In this document: one piece after another, positions 1 to 8,148 of the stretch
Layout of the letters: the number at the start of each line of letters is the position of its first letter
How positions within the stretch are numbered: the stretch's first letter is position 1
Assembly (NCBI GenBank): GCA_949035555.1
Contig: CAROLD010000005.1
Coordinates: 1 to 64,000 of the forward strand
Origin: an uncultured bacterium
GTDB taxonomy: Bacteria; Cyanobacteriota; Vampirovibrionia; Gastranaerophilales; Gastranaerophilaceae
Reading direction: 5' to 3'
DNA length: 64,000 nt
The notes under the pieces: model-generated
The model's database searches: none
The model's input: the letters and a program-made list of their open reading frames with translations, nothing else
Told to the model about the DNA's origin: nothing
Position numbers and translations under genes: made by a program

Positions 1-10
1 GCACTCTTAT

Positions 11-38
11 ACGGCTTGCCTTCTCTTTGGTAAGTCGT
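11..38 (+). other. Stem-loop at window edge, possible 3' end of an RNA gene
   Basis: A 10-bp stem (ACGGCTTGCC pairing with GGTAAGTCGT, with G-U wobbles) closes an 8-nt loop. The wobbles pair only in the plus-strand RNA. It is followed by a G-rich stretch, not a T-run, so it does not look like a simple terminator. It could be the end of a structured RNA that begins before the window. I do not recognise the family. Confidence 0.25.
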
Positions 39-61
39 ATTTGGGTGGGGTATCTTAATTA

Positions 62-91
62 TAAAAAAAAAGTCACAACTTTTTGCGACTT
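62..91 (-). terminator. Possible minus-strand intrinsic terminator
   Basis: On the minus strand a 7-bp stem (AAGTCGC with GTGACTT, one G-U) is followed by a run of T residues (plus-strand A-run at 63-71). No minus-strand gene was identified immediately upstream of it, so it may end an unseen small transcript or simply be AT-rich sequence. Confidence 0.3.
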
Positions 92-191
92 GAACAATAA
101 TCTTGGGAGGAGATTTTGGGATAGTTTGTACATGCATGATATGACAAGCATGAATTTTTGGGCATGTAATCATGCAATATTTTAACAAAAA

Positions 192-220
192 TTTACAAAA
201 TTGTGTTTTTGTGCTATAAT
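192..220 (+). promoter_or_regulatory. Sigma-70 type promoter of aroQ, predicted leaderless
   Basis: A -35 TTTACA (192-197) and an extended -10 TGCTATAAT (hexamer 215-220) are separated by 17 nt. Only 6 nt lie between the -10 hexamer and the ATG at 227, so the usual initiation point (about 7 nt after the -10) falls on the start codon. No ribosome-binding site fits in between. Confidence 0.75.
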
Positions 221-226
221 ATTTTT

Positions 227-682
227 ATGGAAAAAGATTTAAATATTCTAATAATTAATGGTCCAAATTTAAATATGCTCGGGGTTAGAGAACCTGAACA
301 ATATGGGTCTAAATCATATAAAGATATTGAGATGGAGTTGCACGAGTATTCTTTTGAGCTTGGTGTTAATATTGAAATTTTTCAGAGCAACTATGAAGGT
401 GAAATTGTTGAAAAAATACAGTATGCACTTGGAAATTTTGATGGTATCGTATTAAATGCGGGTGCATATACACATACCAGTGTTGCAATTCGTGATGCGC
501 TTACTGCGGTAAAAATTCCGACTGTTGAAGTGCACATTTCGAATATTTATAAAAGAGAAGAGTTTCGTCATAATTCTATGTTTGCTGATGTGTGTGTCGG
601 ACAAATTACAGGTTTTAAGACAGACAGTTACAAACTTGGTCTCCAAGGGCTGGTTAATTTCTTAACCAGTGCAAACGACTAG
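227..682 (+). CDS. aroQ: Type II 3-dehydroquinate dehydratase
   Basis: Dehydrates 3-dehydroquinate to 3-dehydroshikimate, the third step of the shikimate pathway, in the cytoplasm. The 151-aa length fits the type II family (about 145-150 aa, dodecameric). Visible motifs are the N-terminal INGPNLNMLGVREPEQYG with the catalytic tyrosine region, NAGAYTHTSVAIRDAL, and VEVHISN with the catalytic histidine, followed by a conserved C-terminal helix. I chose the ATG at 227 over an upstream in-frame GTG at 203 because a strong promoter overlaps 203-220 and the family consensus begins at about LNILIINGPN. The gene stands alone and its mRNA is probably leaderless. Confidence 0.95.
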   Translation: MEKDLNILIINGPNLNMLGVREPEQYGSKSYKDIEMELHEYSFELGVNIEIFQSNYEGEIVEKIQYALGNFDGIVLNAGAYTHTSVAIRDALTAVKIPTVEVHISNIYKREEFRHNSMFADVCVGQITGFKTDSYKLGLQGLVNFLTSAND

Positions 683-746
683 GATATGGGTAAATAATTT
701 TGTTGTTAACTCGACCTAATATATAGTCGCTAAAATTTTATTCAGT

Positions 747-1073
747 TTATTTTTTAGAAACAAATTCCTGATGAGTTTTTTCTAATAATTTTAGAGTTTC
801 TTCTTCAGTGTGTGTTTCTGCATATTTGTCAATTGCATCGTTTAATTCTTTTGCAAGCTGAGGATTTTTTTCAAAGAATTTCATGTCGCTTTCAAGAGAA
901 TCTGATGCAACTTGAGATTTTCCAAGTGCAGCTGCCGGCATATTGCCCAGATCTTTAATTTCTTTTGTTTCAGATTGTGCTTGTAGAGATTCCTGCAATT
1001 GAGGATCTTCAGCTGCCGGTTTTTGGATGCCTTTAAAATTTAAACTATTGATTTTGTTGTCGATTTCTCTCAT
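747..1073 (-). CDS. Small unknown protein with N-terminal NFKG motif
   Basis: A 108-aa hydrophilic protein that I do not recognise. It begins MREIDNKINSLNFKG, giving an F-K-G motif at residues 13-15 like the motif seen near the N-terminus of several other proteins here. The middle is low-complexity (Ala, Gln, Glu), and the C-terminal half (about residues 60-108) is predicted helical with many charged residues. There is no signal peptide or membrane segment. Convergent with aroQ and divergent from the kinase gene at 1255. Confidence 0.6.
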   Translation of the reverse strand: MREIDNKINSLNFKGIQKPAAEDPQLQESLQAQSETKEIKDLGNMPAAALGKSQVASDSLESDMKFFEKNPQLAKELNDAIDKYAETHTEEETLKLLEKTHQEFVSKK

Positions 1074-1254
1074 AGTATCACCTTACTTTCAGAAAATTTT
1101 TCTCTATCGTCATGTTGGTTTTTGTTTAGAAAACACCTAAATAATATTTTTTGCTACTTTTGTTAAAAAAAATTACAAAAATTTACATGTAATTTCACAT
1201 TAATTTTTCATGTTATGATGTATTATATAATATAAAAGGATGTAATGCAAATAT

Positions 1255-2370
1255 ATGAACTTAGAAAATCTGTTAAAAAATTTATGGTGGTCTCTTTCAG
1301 CATTCAAAACTATTAATGAATTACCGGATTCGCTTATCTATGTAAACAAAAACGGAATAGTGGAACATATAAATAATAAAGCTTCACATAGTCTTGGGAT
1401 TGAACCGGATGAATTAAATCCTGTAAACTTTAACGATATAATTAAAGATGGTATGCAAATGGCGGATTTGTCTGTTAATGCAGGTAAACCTGTAGCCGCT
1501 GTTGCTAAAATTCCAGGAAGAGAGTTCCCTGTTGAATTGAATGCCGTAAAACGAAAAAACGGATACTGTATTATTGTTCGCGATGTCACCAAATTAACAG
1601 ATGAAATTGTTATAGAGGAGAAAATCGCTAGATTTAACGGCGAAAAAAATGCTATGCTTTGCAAACTGGAAAATGATTTTAAATCTCCAATAACATCAAT
1701 TACCGGATTTTCACAGGGGCTTTTGGATGGTCTTGGCGGGAACTTAACTGAAAAACAGGCAAAATATATCAAGATTATAAATTCAAATTCTGTAGAATTA
1801 TATCATTTTATGGATAAATTTTTAGAATTCAGTACAACTGAATCTTCTTTATATGAATCTAAATATCAGAACTTTGATGTCGTTGAAACCTGCAAAGCTG
1901 TTGCTGCCGATTTTGAAGCTGAATTAAGTGCTAAGAAAATCGCTTTTGATATTGATTATGACAATATTGAAAAAAGAACGATTTACAGTGATTATAATGC
2001 AGTTCGTAAAATTTTCAGAAATTTGCTTGAAAATGCAGTGTCAATGACAGACAGCGGATATATATTAATAAAGTTACAGCGTCCTGAGCAAGAAACGGCT
2101 GAGCTATTCGGGCTTAATGCTGAGGACATTTCAAAGTCTCACCTACAAATTACTTTCAAAGATACAGGCAGCGGGATATCAGAGGATGAAAAGAAGTTTT
2201 TATGTGATCCTTACGCACAGCTTGATAAAGGTAAAAAGAGTTTTATACGTGCGCTTCAACTTGGAACCGCAAGTATTTTGGTAAAGAGAGCAAATGGATT
2301 TATTAATATCAAATCTCAAGTGATGAAAGGTGCGAGATATGATATAATTATCCCTGTAGAAAAGGATTAG
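1255..2370 (+). CDS. PAS-domain histidine kinase-like protein with altered H-box
   Basis: A 371-aa cytoplasmic protein without membrane segments. A PAS-like domain (about residues 20-105) is followed by a dimerisation segment and a HATPase_c domain (about 215-370) with an N-box (FRNLLENAVSMT) and G1 box (KDTGSGIS). The H-box reads LENDFKSPITSITGF where active kinases have S-H-E-L-R-T-P-L, so the phosphoacceptor His is Asn140. A clear second glycine box is also missing. It may therefore be a pseudokinase or sensor-only protein. An AAAGGA lies upstream of the start. The stop is followed after 1 nt by an ABC ATPase gene, so the two are likely co-transcribed. Confidence 0.8.
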   Translation: MNLENLLKNLWWSLSAFKTINELPDSLIYVNKNGIVEHINNKASHSLGIEPDELNPVNFNDIIKDGMQMADLSVNAGKPVAAVAKIPGREFPVELNAVKRKNGYCIIVRDVTKLTDEIVIEEKIARFNGEKNAMLCKLENDFKSPITSITGFSQGLLDGLGGNLTEKQAKYIKIINSNSVELYHFMDKFLEFSTTESSLYESKYQNFDVVETCKAVAADFEAELSAKKIAFDIDYDNIEKRTIYSDYNAVRKIFRNLLENAVSMTDSGYILIKLQRPEQETAELFGLNAEDISKSHLQITFKDTGSGISEDEKKFLCDPYAQLDKGKKSFIRALQLGTASILVKRANGFINIKSQVMKGARYDIIIPVEKD

Positions 2371-2371
2371 A

Positions 2372-3370
2372 ATGAGCGGAGTAATACTCAAAAATATAAG
2401 AAAGACTTACGATAATCATAAGACTGTAATCAATAATGTTAATCTTGAGATAAAGGATAAAGAGTTTGTAGTACTTGTCGGTTCTTCCGGCTGTGGAAAA
2501 TCTACTCTTTTAAGAATGATTGCAGGGCTTGAGGATATTTCTGCCGGCGAAATATTTATTGGTGATAAAAAGGTTAATAATGTTCCGCCAAAAGATAGAG
2601 ATATTGCGTTTGTTTTTCAAAGTTACGCTCTTTATCCTCATATGACAGTGAGAGAAAATATTGCATTCGGATTAAAAATGCGTAAAGTCGATAAAAAGAC
2701 TATTGAACAAAAAGTTCAGGAAGCCGCAGAAATTTTGAATTTGGGAGAATATCTTGATAGAAAACCAAAACAATTATCAGGCGGACAAAGGCAGCGTGTA
2801 GCTTTAGGGCGTGCAATTGTGAGAAATCCAAAAGTTTTTCTTATGGATGAGCCGCTATCGAATCTTGATGCAAAATTGCGTGTTCAGATGCGCTCTGAAA
2901 TTAAAAAACTTCACGAAAAGTTACAGACAACATTTATTTATGTAACACATGACCAAACTGAGGCTTTAACTATGGGTGATAGAATTGTGGTACTGAATAA
3001 CGGAGATATACAGCAGGTTGACAGCCCTGATGAAATTTATAATAATCCTAAGAACACATTTGTTGCAGGTTTTGTAGGCTCTCCGCAAATGAATTTTATT
3101 AACGGCGTTGATATTGGACTTGATAAAAATATAATATATGGTGTTCGTCCGGAAAAAATGACACGACCTGATGGAGATATTAATTTAACTGTTAATGTTG
3201 ACATTTCGGAAATGCTCGGGAGTGAGAAGATTGCATACTTTAATATAGGTGCCCAAAAGTGTTCTGCAAAATTTGAGTCTGACGAAAAAATCGGCAAAAC
3301 ATTTGATATCTCAATCAAATCCTGTGATTTATACAAGTTTGATGCTCAAACAGGCGAAAGAATATATTAA
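2372..3370 (+). CDS. MalK/UgpC-type ABC transporter ATP-binding protein
   Basis: A 332-aa ATPase subunit of the kind that energises sugar or glycerol-phosphate importers. It has Walker A GSSGCGKST, a Q-loop (VFQSYALYPHM), signature LSGGQRQRVALGRA, Walker B VFLMDEPLSNLDAKLR and H-loop VTHDQTEA. The C-terminal TOBE-like region (about 240-332) includes YGVRPEKM but is shorter than the about 370 aa usual for MalK. No permease or binding protein is nearby, so it may serve several importers, as MsmK-type ATPases do. It lies 1 nt after the kinase-like gene. Confidence 0.9.
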   Translation: MSGVILKNIRKTYDNHKTVINNVNLEIKDKEFVVLVGSSGCGKSTLLRMIAGLEDISAGEIFIGDKKVNNVPPKDRDIAFVFQSYALYPHMTVRENIAFGLKMRKVDKKTIEQKVQEAAEILNLGEYLDRKPKQLSGGQRQRVALGRAIVRNPKVFLMDEPLSNLDAKLRVQMRSEIKKLHEKLQTTFIYVTHDQTEALTMGDRIVVLNNGDIQQVDSPDEIYNNPKNTFVAGFVGSPQMNFINGVDIGLDKNIIYGVRPEKMTRPDGDINLTVNVDISEMLGSEKIAYFNIGAQKCSAKFESDEKIGKTFDISIKSCDLYKFDAQTGERIY

Positions 3371-3371
3371 A

Positions 3372-5405
3372 TTATAATTTTGTAAATTCTGAAATAGATG
3401 GATCTAACAAGCGTCTTCCGACATTTTCAAAAGCGATTGAACAAAGGGTTTTGTTTCCGTATTTGATAATTTTTTCTATAACACCTCTTCCATATCTTGG
3501 GTGTGTGACGCTGTCGCCCTGAGCAAAATCTATTTCATCCTCATCAGTTTCACCTGTAGGTAGTTGTTCTTGTGCCGGATAAACAGGAACCATTTGCGAA
3601 TTATCTTCCATAATATACGGTTCTTCAACATATGGTTCATCTTCAATGTCTAAAGTTTCGGGCAGAGGTTCTTCTTCAAGATGATTGTCTTCAATAAAAT
3701 CCAAATCTTCTTCTGTTAAAGTTGCATTTTCTTCAATAGTTTCTTCGTCCTGTGCATTTTCAACTGGTGGAAATTCTGAAAATACATCTTCAACTAATTC
3801 GTCATCTGCATCAGCAAAAATATTTGCAACGGGTTCTACAATTGCCGGATTGGCAATTTCCGGTTCTTCAACTATTTTTTGCTCATATTGTTCGTATTCC
3901 AAAGGTTCAAATACTTTTTCATCCTGAATTTCTTCAGTTTCTTGTTGCATTTCAACAAATTCCGGAGCTAAGCTTTCTCCTTGAATTTCTTGTGGTGTTT
4001 CTTCTACTGAAGGAAGCTGTTCCTCTTCAAAAGCTTCGTCAGGTTCCGGTAACATTTTGTCTTCTATAACTTCTTCTTTTTCAGGAATATCAGTATTTTC
4101 TAATGTTTTTGAAAGTTCAACATCTTCAGTAGCCATCATTTCTACATTTTCAGACACCGGTACGAACTGATATTTATCACCCAGTACATCGTCTTTTGTT
4201 AAATCCAGATTCAAATCAGTCATATCAACAATGAACGGTATTCCTTGAGTAAGTTTTCCGAACACTATGCATTCTCCAATGTTCAGTTTGTTCAAGAATG
4301 TGTTGTATGCTGAAAAATCGTGTTGAAAATCTTGCGGTGCAAATACTACAATGTTATCTGCATATGATTTCAAATCTTTTGCATATTTATATGTGCTGCT
4401 TACAAGCAGAGTTGTGAAAACATGGTTATTATTTACTATTTGCTTTAAAAGTTTTTTATCAGAATTATCATCATTCAAAGAGCAGAAGAAATATACATAC
4501 TTATCAAAAGTTTCGAGTGTTTTATGTATAAACATGATAACTTCTTTTTGCAAAGAGTCATTAATATTATTTAGGCTGATAATCGAACAATTTTTTTCTG
4601 CAAGTTTTTCGGAGAATGCAAGAACTTCTTCTTTCGTATTCGCAAAGATATTTGCATCACGATATTTCAAAAGTTTGTTCTTAAGAAGTGCCAGTTCCGG
4701 CATTTGAGTTTCTTTGTACTGATTTGCAACAACCTCAACAAAGTTATCAATCGGAAGGAATTTAAACTCAAGAGAATTAATATACAGCTGAACAGCGTAA
4801 AAAATATCCTGAATCACAGCTTTAGTTCTGGTGTCAACTTCTGCTAATTCATATTCAAAAAGATAATCAATCATTTCTGCATTCAACGGAAGTTTAAAAT
4901 CTTTTGTGAATTCAATTTTCGGGTAATCCCCAAAGTTATTAATTGCATCGATAATTACTGTTTTTTCTTTCATTTGGAATAGTTGTCTAACACAATTAGA
5001 AATAAAAGTTATTTTATCCGTTTCTCGTTCTGCAAACACTGTTAAATTGTGTTCAAAAACAGATATATCCAAGTTTAATAAATCTTGCTGTTGAGCAAGC
5101 ATCCCTATTTTTACAGGTGTTTCGACAGGAAGAAGATTAAGCAGTTCGTCTGAATTTAAATCTAACACTTCGGATTTCATACTTGGAATTGAGCCGTTGT
5201 AGTTATCAACGACACCCTCGGTATTAAATGTGAATATTAATTTGGCAATTGCATACTTGCTTACGGTGTCAGCTTTTAGATTAACAAACTGTGCTACATA
5301 ATTTATATTTTCTGCCATAAGAACTATAAATCTTCCAAGAATAGGAGTTTCATTGTCTTCGTAAGATAATTTAACCAGATTATTTTTAATTTCCAATAAT
5401 TTCAT
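3372..5405 (-). CDS. Divergent HerA-like protein with acidic linker and UvrD/PcrA-type C-terminal domain
   Basis: A 677-aa protein. The first about 420 residues follow the order of a HerA-type ATPase: a beta-barrel-like start (ILGRFIVLM), an EHNLTVFAERETDK segment where the P-loop would be, a Walker B-like TVIIDAINNFGDY, then CSIISLNNI and GECIVFGKLTQGIPFIV. The GxxGxGKS P-loop is not intact, so ATPase activity is doubtful. Residues of about 430-620 are a very acidic Glu/Pro-rich linker. The last about 50 residues (GDSVTHPRYGRGVIEKI ... RRLLDP) resemble the Tudor-like end of PcrA/UvrD, which in PcrA helps bind RNA polymerase. SD GAGGG precedes the ATG. The C-terminal match is clear; the HerA reading is an inference. 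Confidence 0.55.
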   Translation of the reverse strand: MKLLEIKNNLVKLSYEDNETPILGRFIVLMAENINYVAQFVNLKADTVSKYAIAKLIFTFNTEGVVDNYNGSIPSMKSEVLDLNSDELLNLLPVETPVKIGMLAQQQDLLNLDISVFEHNLTVFAERETDKITFISNCVRQLFQMKEKTVIIDAINNFGDYPKIEFTKDFKLPLNAEMIDYLFEYELAEVDTRTKAVIQDIFYAVQLYINSLEFKFLPIDNFVEVVANQYKETQMPELALLKNKLLKYRDANIFANTKEEVLAFSEKLAEKNCSIISLNNINDSLQKEVIMFIHKTLETFDKYVYFFCSLNDDNSDKKLLKQIVNNNHVFTTLLVSSTYKYAKDLKSYADNIVVFAPQDFQHDFSAYNTFLNKLNIGECIVFGKLTQGIPFIVDMTDLNLDLTKDDVLGDKYQFVPVSENVEMMATEDVELSKTLENTDIPEKEEVIEDKMLPEPDEAFEEEQLPSVEETPQEIQGESLAPEFVEMQQETEEIQDEKVFEPLEYEQYEQKIVEEPEIANPAIVEPVANIFADADDELVEDVFSEFPPVENAQDEETIEENATLTEEDLDFIEDNHLEEEPLPETLDIEDEPYVEEPYIMEDNSQMVPVYPAQEQLPTGETDEDEIDFAQGDSVTHPRYGRGVIEKIIKYGNKTLCSIAFENVGRRLLDPSISEFTKL

Positions 5406-5474
5406 CTATTCCCTCTCGTTATTTTTACCAAAAATTGTACCATGAACAGTAATGATATATACTAATTTATTAAG

Positions 5475-6068
5475 TTAATTAACATTAACCGTATCTTCAA
5501 GGTTGTTATATATAGTGATTGTCACGGGACATATTTTCAAATCCCTATTTACAAGACTTTTTATTGTTTCTTTATAGCATTCAAGCATAGCTTTATTCAA
5601 TCCGTTTTCTTCTTTTAGTTTTTCACGTATTTTTGCCGAACAATCAAGATGGCGAGTTTTTAATTCAACTTTATCCGCAAGGAAAATTATTTTTTCAAAG
5701 TCAGTCATATTTAGTTTCCCAAGTGTATGCCAGCGTATAGAAGAGAGTATTTCATCATCTTCTACTCCGAAAATTTCTTTTGCTACATAAGCACTAACTG
5801 GTGCGTGAAGAGTTTTTTTACTCATCAATTCGCATTCTTCAACTGGAATATGTTTTTTTATGATATCAAGAAGTTTTTCGTCAGGAAAACATTTTGCGCA
5901 GTCATGCAAAAGTCCTGCAATATAAGCCTTTTGTTCGTCTAAGCCTAAGCTCCTGGCTAAATTTTCTGCGTATTCTGCGGTTCCGATAGAGTGAAGATAC
6001 CTTTTTTCACTCAAGTTTTGGTTTAGCCAATCCAATAATTTTTCCATACTAATCTTGATATAATCCAT
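5475..6068 (-). CDS. yqeK: YqeK-type HD-domain hydrolase
   Basis: A 197-aa HD-superfamily protein matching YqeK, which hydrolyses diadenosine tetraphosphate symmetrically to two ADP. Metal-binding positions are visible: His in LHSIGTAEYA, the HD pair in GLLHDCAK, His in LHAPVSA, and IRWHTLGKL followed by IIFLADKVE. It overlaps the end of nadD by 20 bp; the nadD-yqeK pairing is widely conserved. An alternative ATG at 6047, just after the nadD stop, would remove 7 residues. No strong ribosome-binding site separates the two options. Confidence 0.9.
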   Translation of the reverse strand: MDYIKISMEKLLDWLNQNLSEKRYLHSIGTAEYAENLARSLGLDEQKAYIAGLLHDCAKCFPDEKLLDIIKKHIPVEECELMSKKTLHAPVSAYVAKEIFGVEDDEILSSIRWHTLGKLNMTDFEKIIFLADKVELKTRHLDCSAKIREKLKEENGLNKAMLECYKETIKSLVNRDLKICPVTITIYNNLEDTVNVN

Positions 6069-6639
6069 TGTTTTTTATATATTCCTCAACTTCATCTGTT
6101 ACAAAGCCCGTTATGTTTTTACCCATTTTAATGTCATTTCTTAATTCTGTAGAAGAAATATCCTGAAATTCAAGCTGTTGGAACTCAAAATCATAGCCTT
6201 TTTCTCTTAAATAATCATACTTTGAAATCTTGCAGTTGTCTTCTCGAACAAATAGAATAAATTTCACAATGTTTTTTAGTTTTTCAGCTTCGTACCAATT
6301 TTCGATGTTTGCGAATGCGTCAGTTCCAATAAGGAAATTTATTTTGTCCTCAATTTCAAAATTGTTATATAGTTCTTGTATTGTTTCATAAGTATAGGAT
6401 TTACCTTGTCTTTTGAATTCAATATCAGATATTTCAAATTTCGGATTTTGCTTGATTGCAAGCTTCACCATGTTAAATCTGTGTTTTGAATTTTTTGGAT
6501 CAATATTTTTATGCGGAGGGTTGTATGCCGGTATAAAAAGTACTTTATCAAAGTTATATTTTTGTGCAACATAGTCGGCGACTCTTAAATGAGCCTTGTG
6601 TATCGGATTAAATGTACCCTGAAATACGCATAATTTCAT
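6049..6639 (-). CDS. nadD: Nicotinate-nucleotide adenylyltransferase
   Basis: Adenylates nicotinate mononucleotide to deamido-NAD in NAD biosynthesis. The 196-aa protein has the nucleotidyltransferase motif FQGTFNPIHKAHLRVA at its start, FLIGTDAFANIENWYEA in the middle and the C-terminal ISSTELR motif (written DISSTELRNDI). I chose the ATG at 6639 over the longer frame from 6678 because family members begin one or two residues before this motif and a promoter occupies the upstream stretch. The -10 lies 6 nt before the ATG, so the transcript is probably leaderless. It overlaps yqeK downstream. Confidence 0.95.
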   Translation of the reverse strand: MKLCVFQGTFNPIHKAHLRVADYVAQKYNFDKVLFIPAYNPPHKNIDPKNSKHRFNMVKLAIKQNPKFEISDIEFKRQGKSYTYETIQELYNNFEIEDKINFLIGTDAFANIENWYEAEKLKNIVKFILFVREDNCKISKYDYLREKGYDFEFQQLEFQDISSTELRNDIKMGKNITGFVTDEVEEYIKNNGLYQD

Positions 6640-6645
6640 ATAATG

Positions 6646-6654
6646 ATTATAACA
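6646..6654 (-). promoter_or_regulatory. Extended -10 promoter of nadD, predicted leaderless
   Basis: On the minus strand TGTTATAAT (hexamer 6651-6646) stands 6 nt before the nadD ATG (6639), the same spacing as at aroQ. No Shine-Dalgarno fits between. The -35 region is poor, which is common for extended -10 promoters. Confidence 0.6.
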
Positions 6655-6766
6655 TAAAGATTTAGAAGAGCATTGCAAATTGTATCAATAAATTTATATA
6701 ACAAGACCTTTTAATGCTTTTTTGTTAAAATGTTCATGTAGGAATTTGGAAGTAAGATTAGGGACT

Positions 6767-8137
6767 ATGAAAGAACGCATATTATTATTTTTAATTGTTT
6801 TAGGCTTAACGGCATTTATTTATATATTTCAGAGTTATACCGAATGGGGGCTTTGTATTCTGGTTGTAATTATGAGTGTTTATGCGCTTTGTACAACTAT
6901 TGCAACCAAAATTAAAAAAAGAAATTTATTAAAAAATCCAAAAGAAAAAAATGAAAATTATAAACCAATGATTAGTATTATGATTCCTGCTCATAATGAA
7001 GAAAGCGTTATAGGTAATACTATTCAAACTGTTTTAAATTTGGATTATCCTAATTTTGAAATTATAGCAATAGATGACAGAAGTACAGATAATACGGCAT
7101 CAGTATTGAAGGATTTGGAAAAACGATATCCTGAAAAAGTAGTAGCCTTTATCCGTCCAAAAGATGCCTTCCCGGGTAAATCCGCAGTGTTGAATGATGC
7201 ATTAGAATTTGCAAAAGGTGAAGCTATACTTGTGTTTGATGCTGATGCTACAATGGATAGAGATTTTTTAACCAACCTAGTTTATGAACTTGAACCAAAA
7301 GATGTAGGTGCAGTTCAGGCAAGAAAAGTTGTTAGAAATAAAGATGTGAACCTTTTAACAAGATGTCAGAATAATGAAATGACTATGGATACCCATTTTC
7401 AGGTCAGCAGAGACTCTGTTAAGGGTGCTGTAGAACTTCGAGGAAACGGCGAGCTGATTAAACGCACAGCGCTTGAAGATATCGGCGGATGGAATAATTA
7501 CACAATTACCGACGATTTGGATATGTCAACAAGACTTCATATTAAAGGCTGGGACGTAAGATTTTGCCCTGATACAGTTGTATATGAAGAGGGAATTATG
7601 TATCTGTCACCTCTCTACCGTCAAAGAAGACGCTGGCTGGAAGGTACTATCCGCAGATATTTGGAATATTTTGGAGATATTTTAACCTCTAAAAAAATGT
7701 CACTTCGTGTAAGACTTGATATGATAGCCTATATTTCAGAGTTTATAATGCCGGCATGGTTCATTATTGAAATCGGTATTCTTGTAATGAAAATACTCTT
7801 GCAGGACGCTTCCCCGCATATTCTCATGTCATCTTTGATTATGGGGTCTATTATCGGACTCGGGTTTATGATAGCATGCAGATACAGCTTGAGAAGATAT
7901 GATAATTTATCTCGCAAAGATGCGTTTTTTCAAGCAATTGAAACCTCAATTTACCTTCTGGTAATCTGGTTCCCGCTGGTTCTGTTTATCGGAACAAAAA
8001 TATTATTTATGAAAAAAGATATGAACTGGGGTAAAACCGCACACGGACTTGTTCAGCACGAACATGCAATCCAGAAAGCCAAAGCTAAAATTAAGCAGGC
8101 AAAAGAAGAATTAAAGAAATTATTAATAAGCAAATAG
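6767..8137 (+). CDS. Processive family 2 glycosyltransferase (BcsA/PgaC-like)
   Basis: A 456-aa inner-membrane enzyme. Two N-terminal membrane segments are followed by a GT-A domain (about 60-290) with IPAHNEESVIG, the nucleotide-binding DDRSTDNT, the metal-binding FDADATMD, GNGELIKRTA, the base region TDDLDMS and the acceptor motif QRRRW. Three or four membrane helices follow (about 310-430), then a Lys-rich tail. The Q-R-R-R-W motif is typical of processive polysaccharide synthases such as PgaC; the sugar and product cannot be told from sequence. The start is ATG 6767 (MKERILLFL) rather than an upstream in-frame codon. It heads an operon with apt and a small secreted protein. Confidence 0.85.
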   Translation: MKERILLFLIVLGLTAFIYIFQSYTEWGLCILVVIMSVYALCTTIATKIKKRNLLKNPKEKNENYKPMISIMIPAHNEESVIGNTIQTVLNLDYPNFEIIAIDDRSTDNTASVLKDLEKRYPEKVVAFIRPKDAFPGKSAVLNDALEFAKGEAILVFDADATMDRDFLTNLVYELEPKDVGAVQARKVVRNKDVNLLTRCQNNEMTMDTHFQVSRDSVKGAVELRGNGELIKRTALEDIGGWNNYTITDDLDMSTRLHIKGWDVRFCPDTVVYEEGIMYLSPLYRQRRRWLEGTIRRYLEYFGDILTSKKMSLRVRLDMIAYISEFIMPAWFIIEIGILVMKILLQDASPHILMSSLIMGSIIGLGFMIACRYSLRRYDNLSRKDAFFQAIETSIYLLVIWFPLVLFIGTKILFMKKDMNWGKTAHGLVQHEHAIQKAKAKIKQAKEELKKLLISK

Positions 8138-8148
8138 GAGAAATATAA

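Noticed and set aside
1226..1231. TATAAT at 1226-1231 as another leaderless promoter for the 1255 kinase gene
   Set aside because: The gap to the ATG is 23 nt and an AAAGGA lies between, so this is an ordinary leader.
3372..5405. Classifying the 677-aa protein as an active HerA helicase
   Set aside because: The GxxGxGKS P-loop is absent and there is no nurA gene, so only a divergent HerA-like reading is retained.
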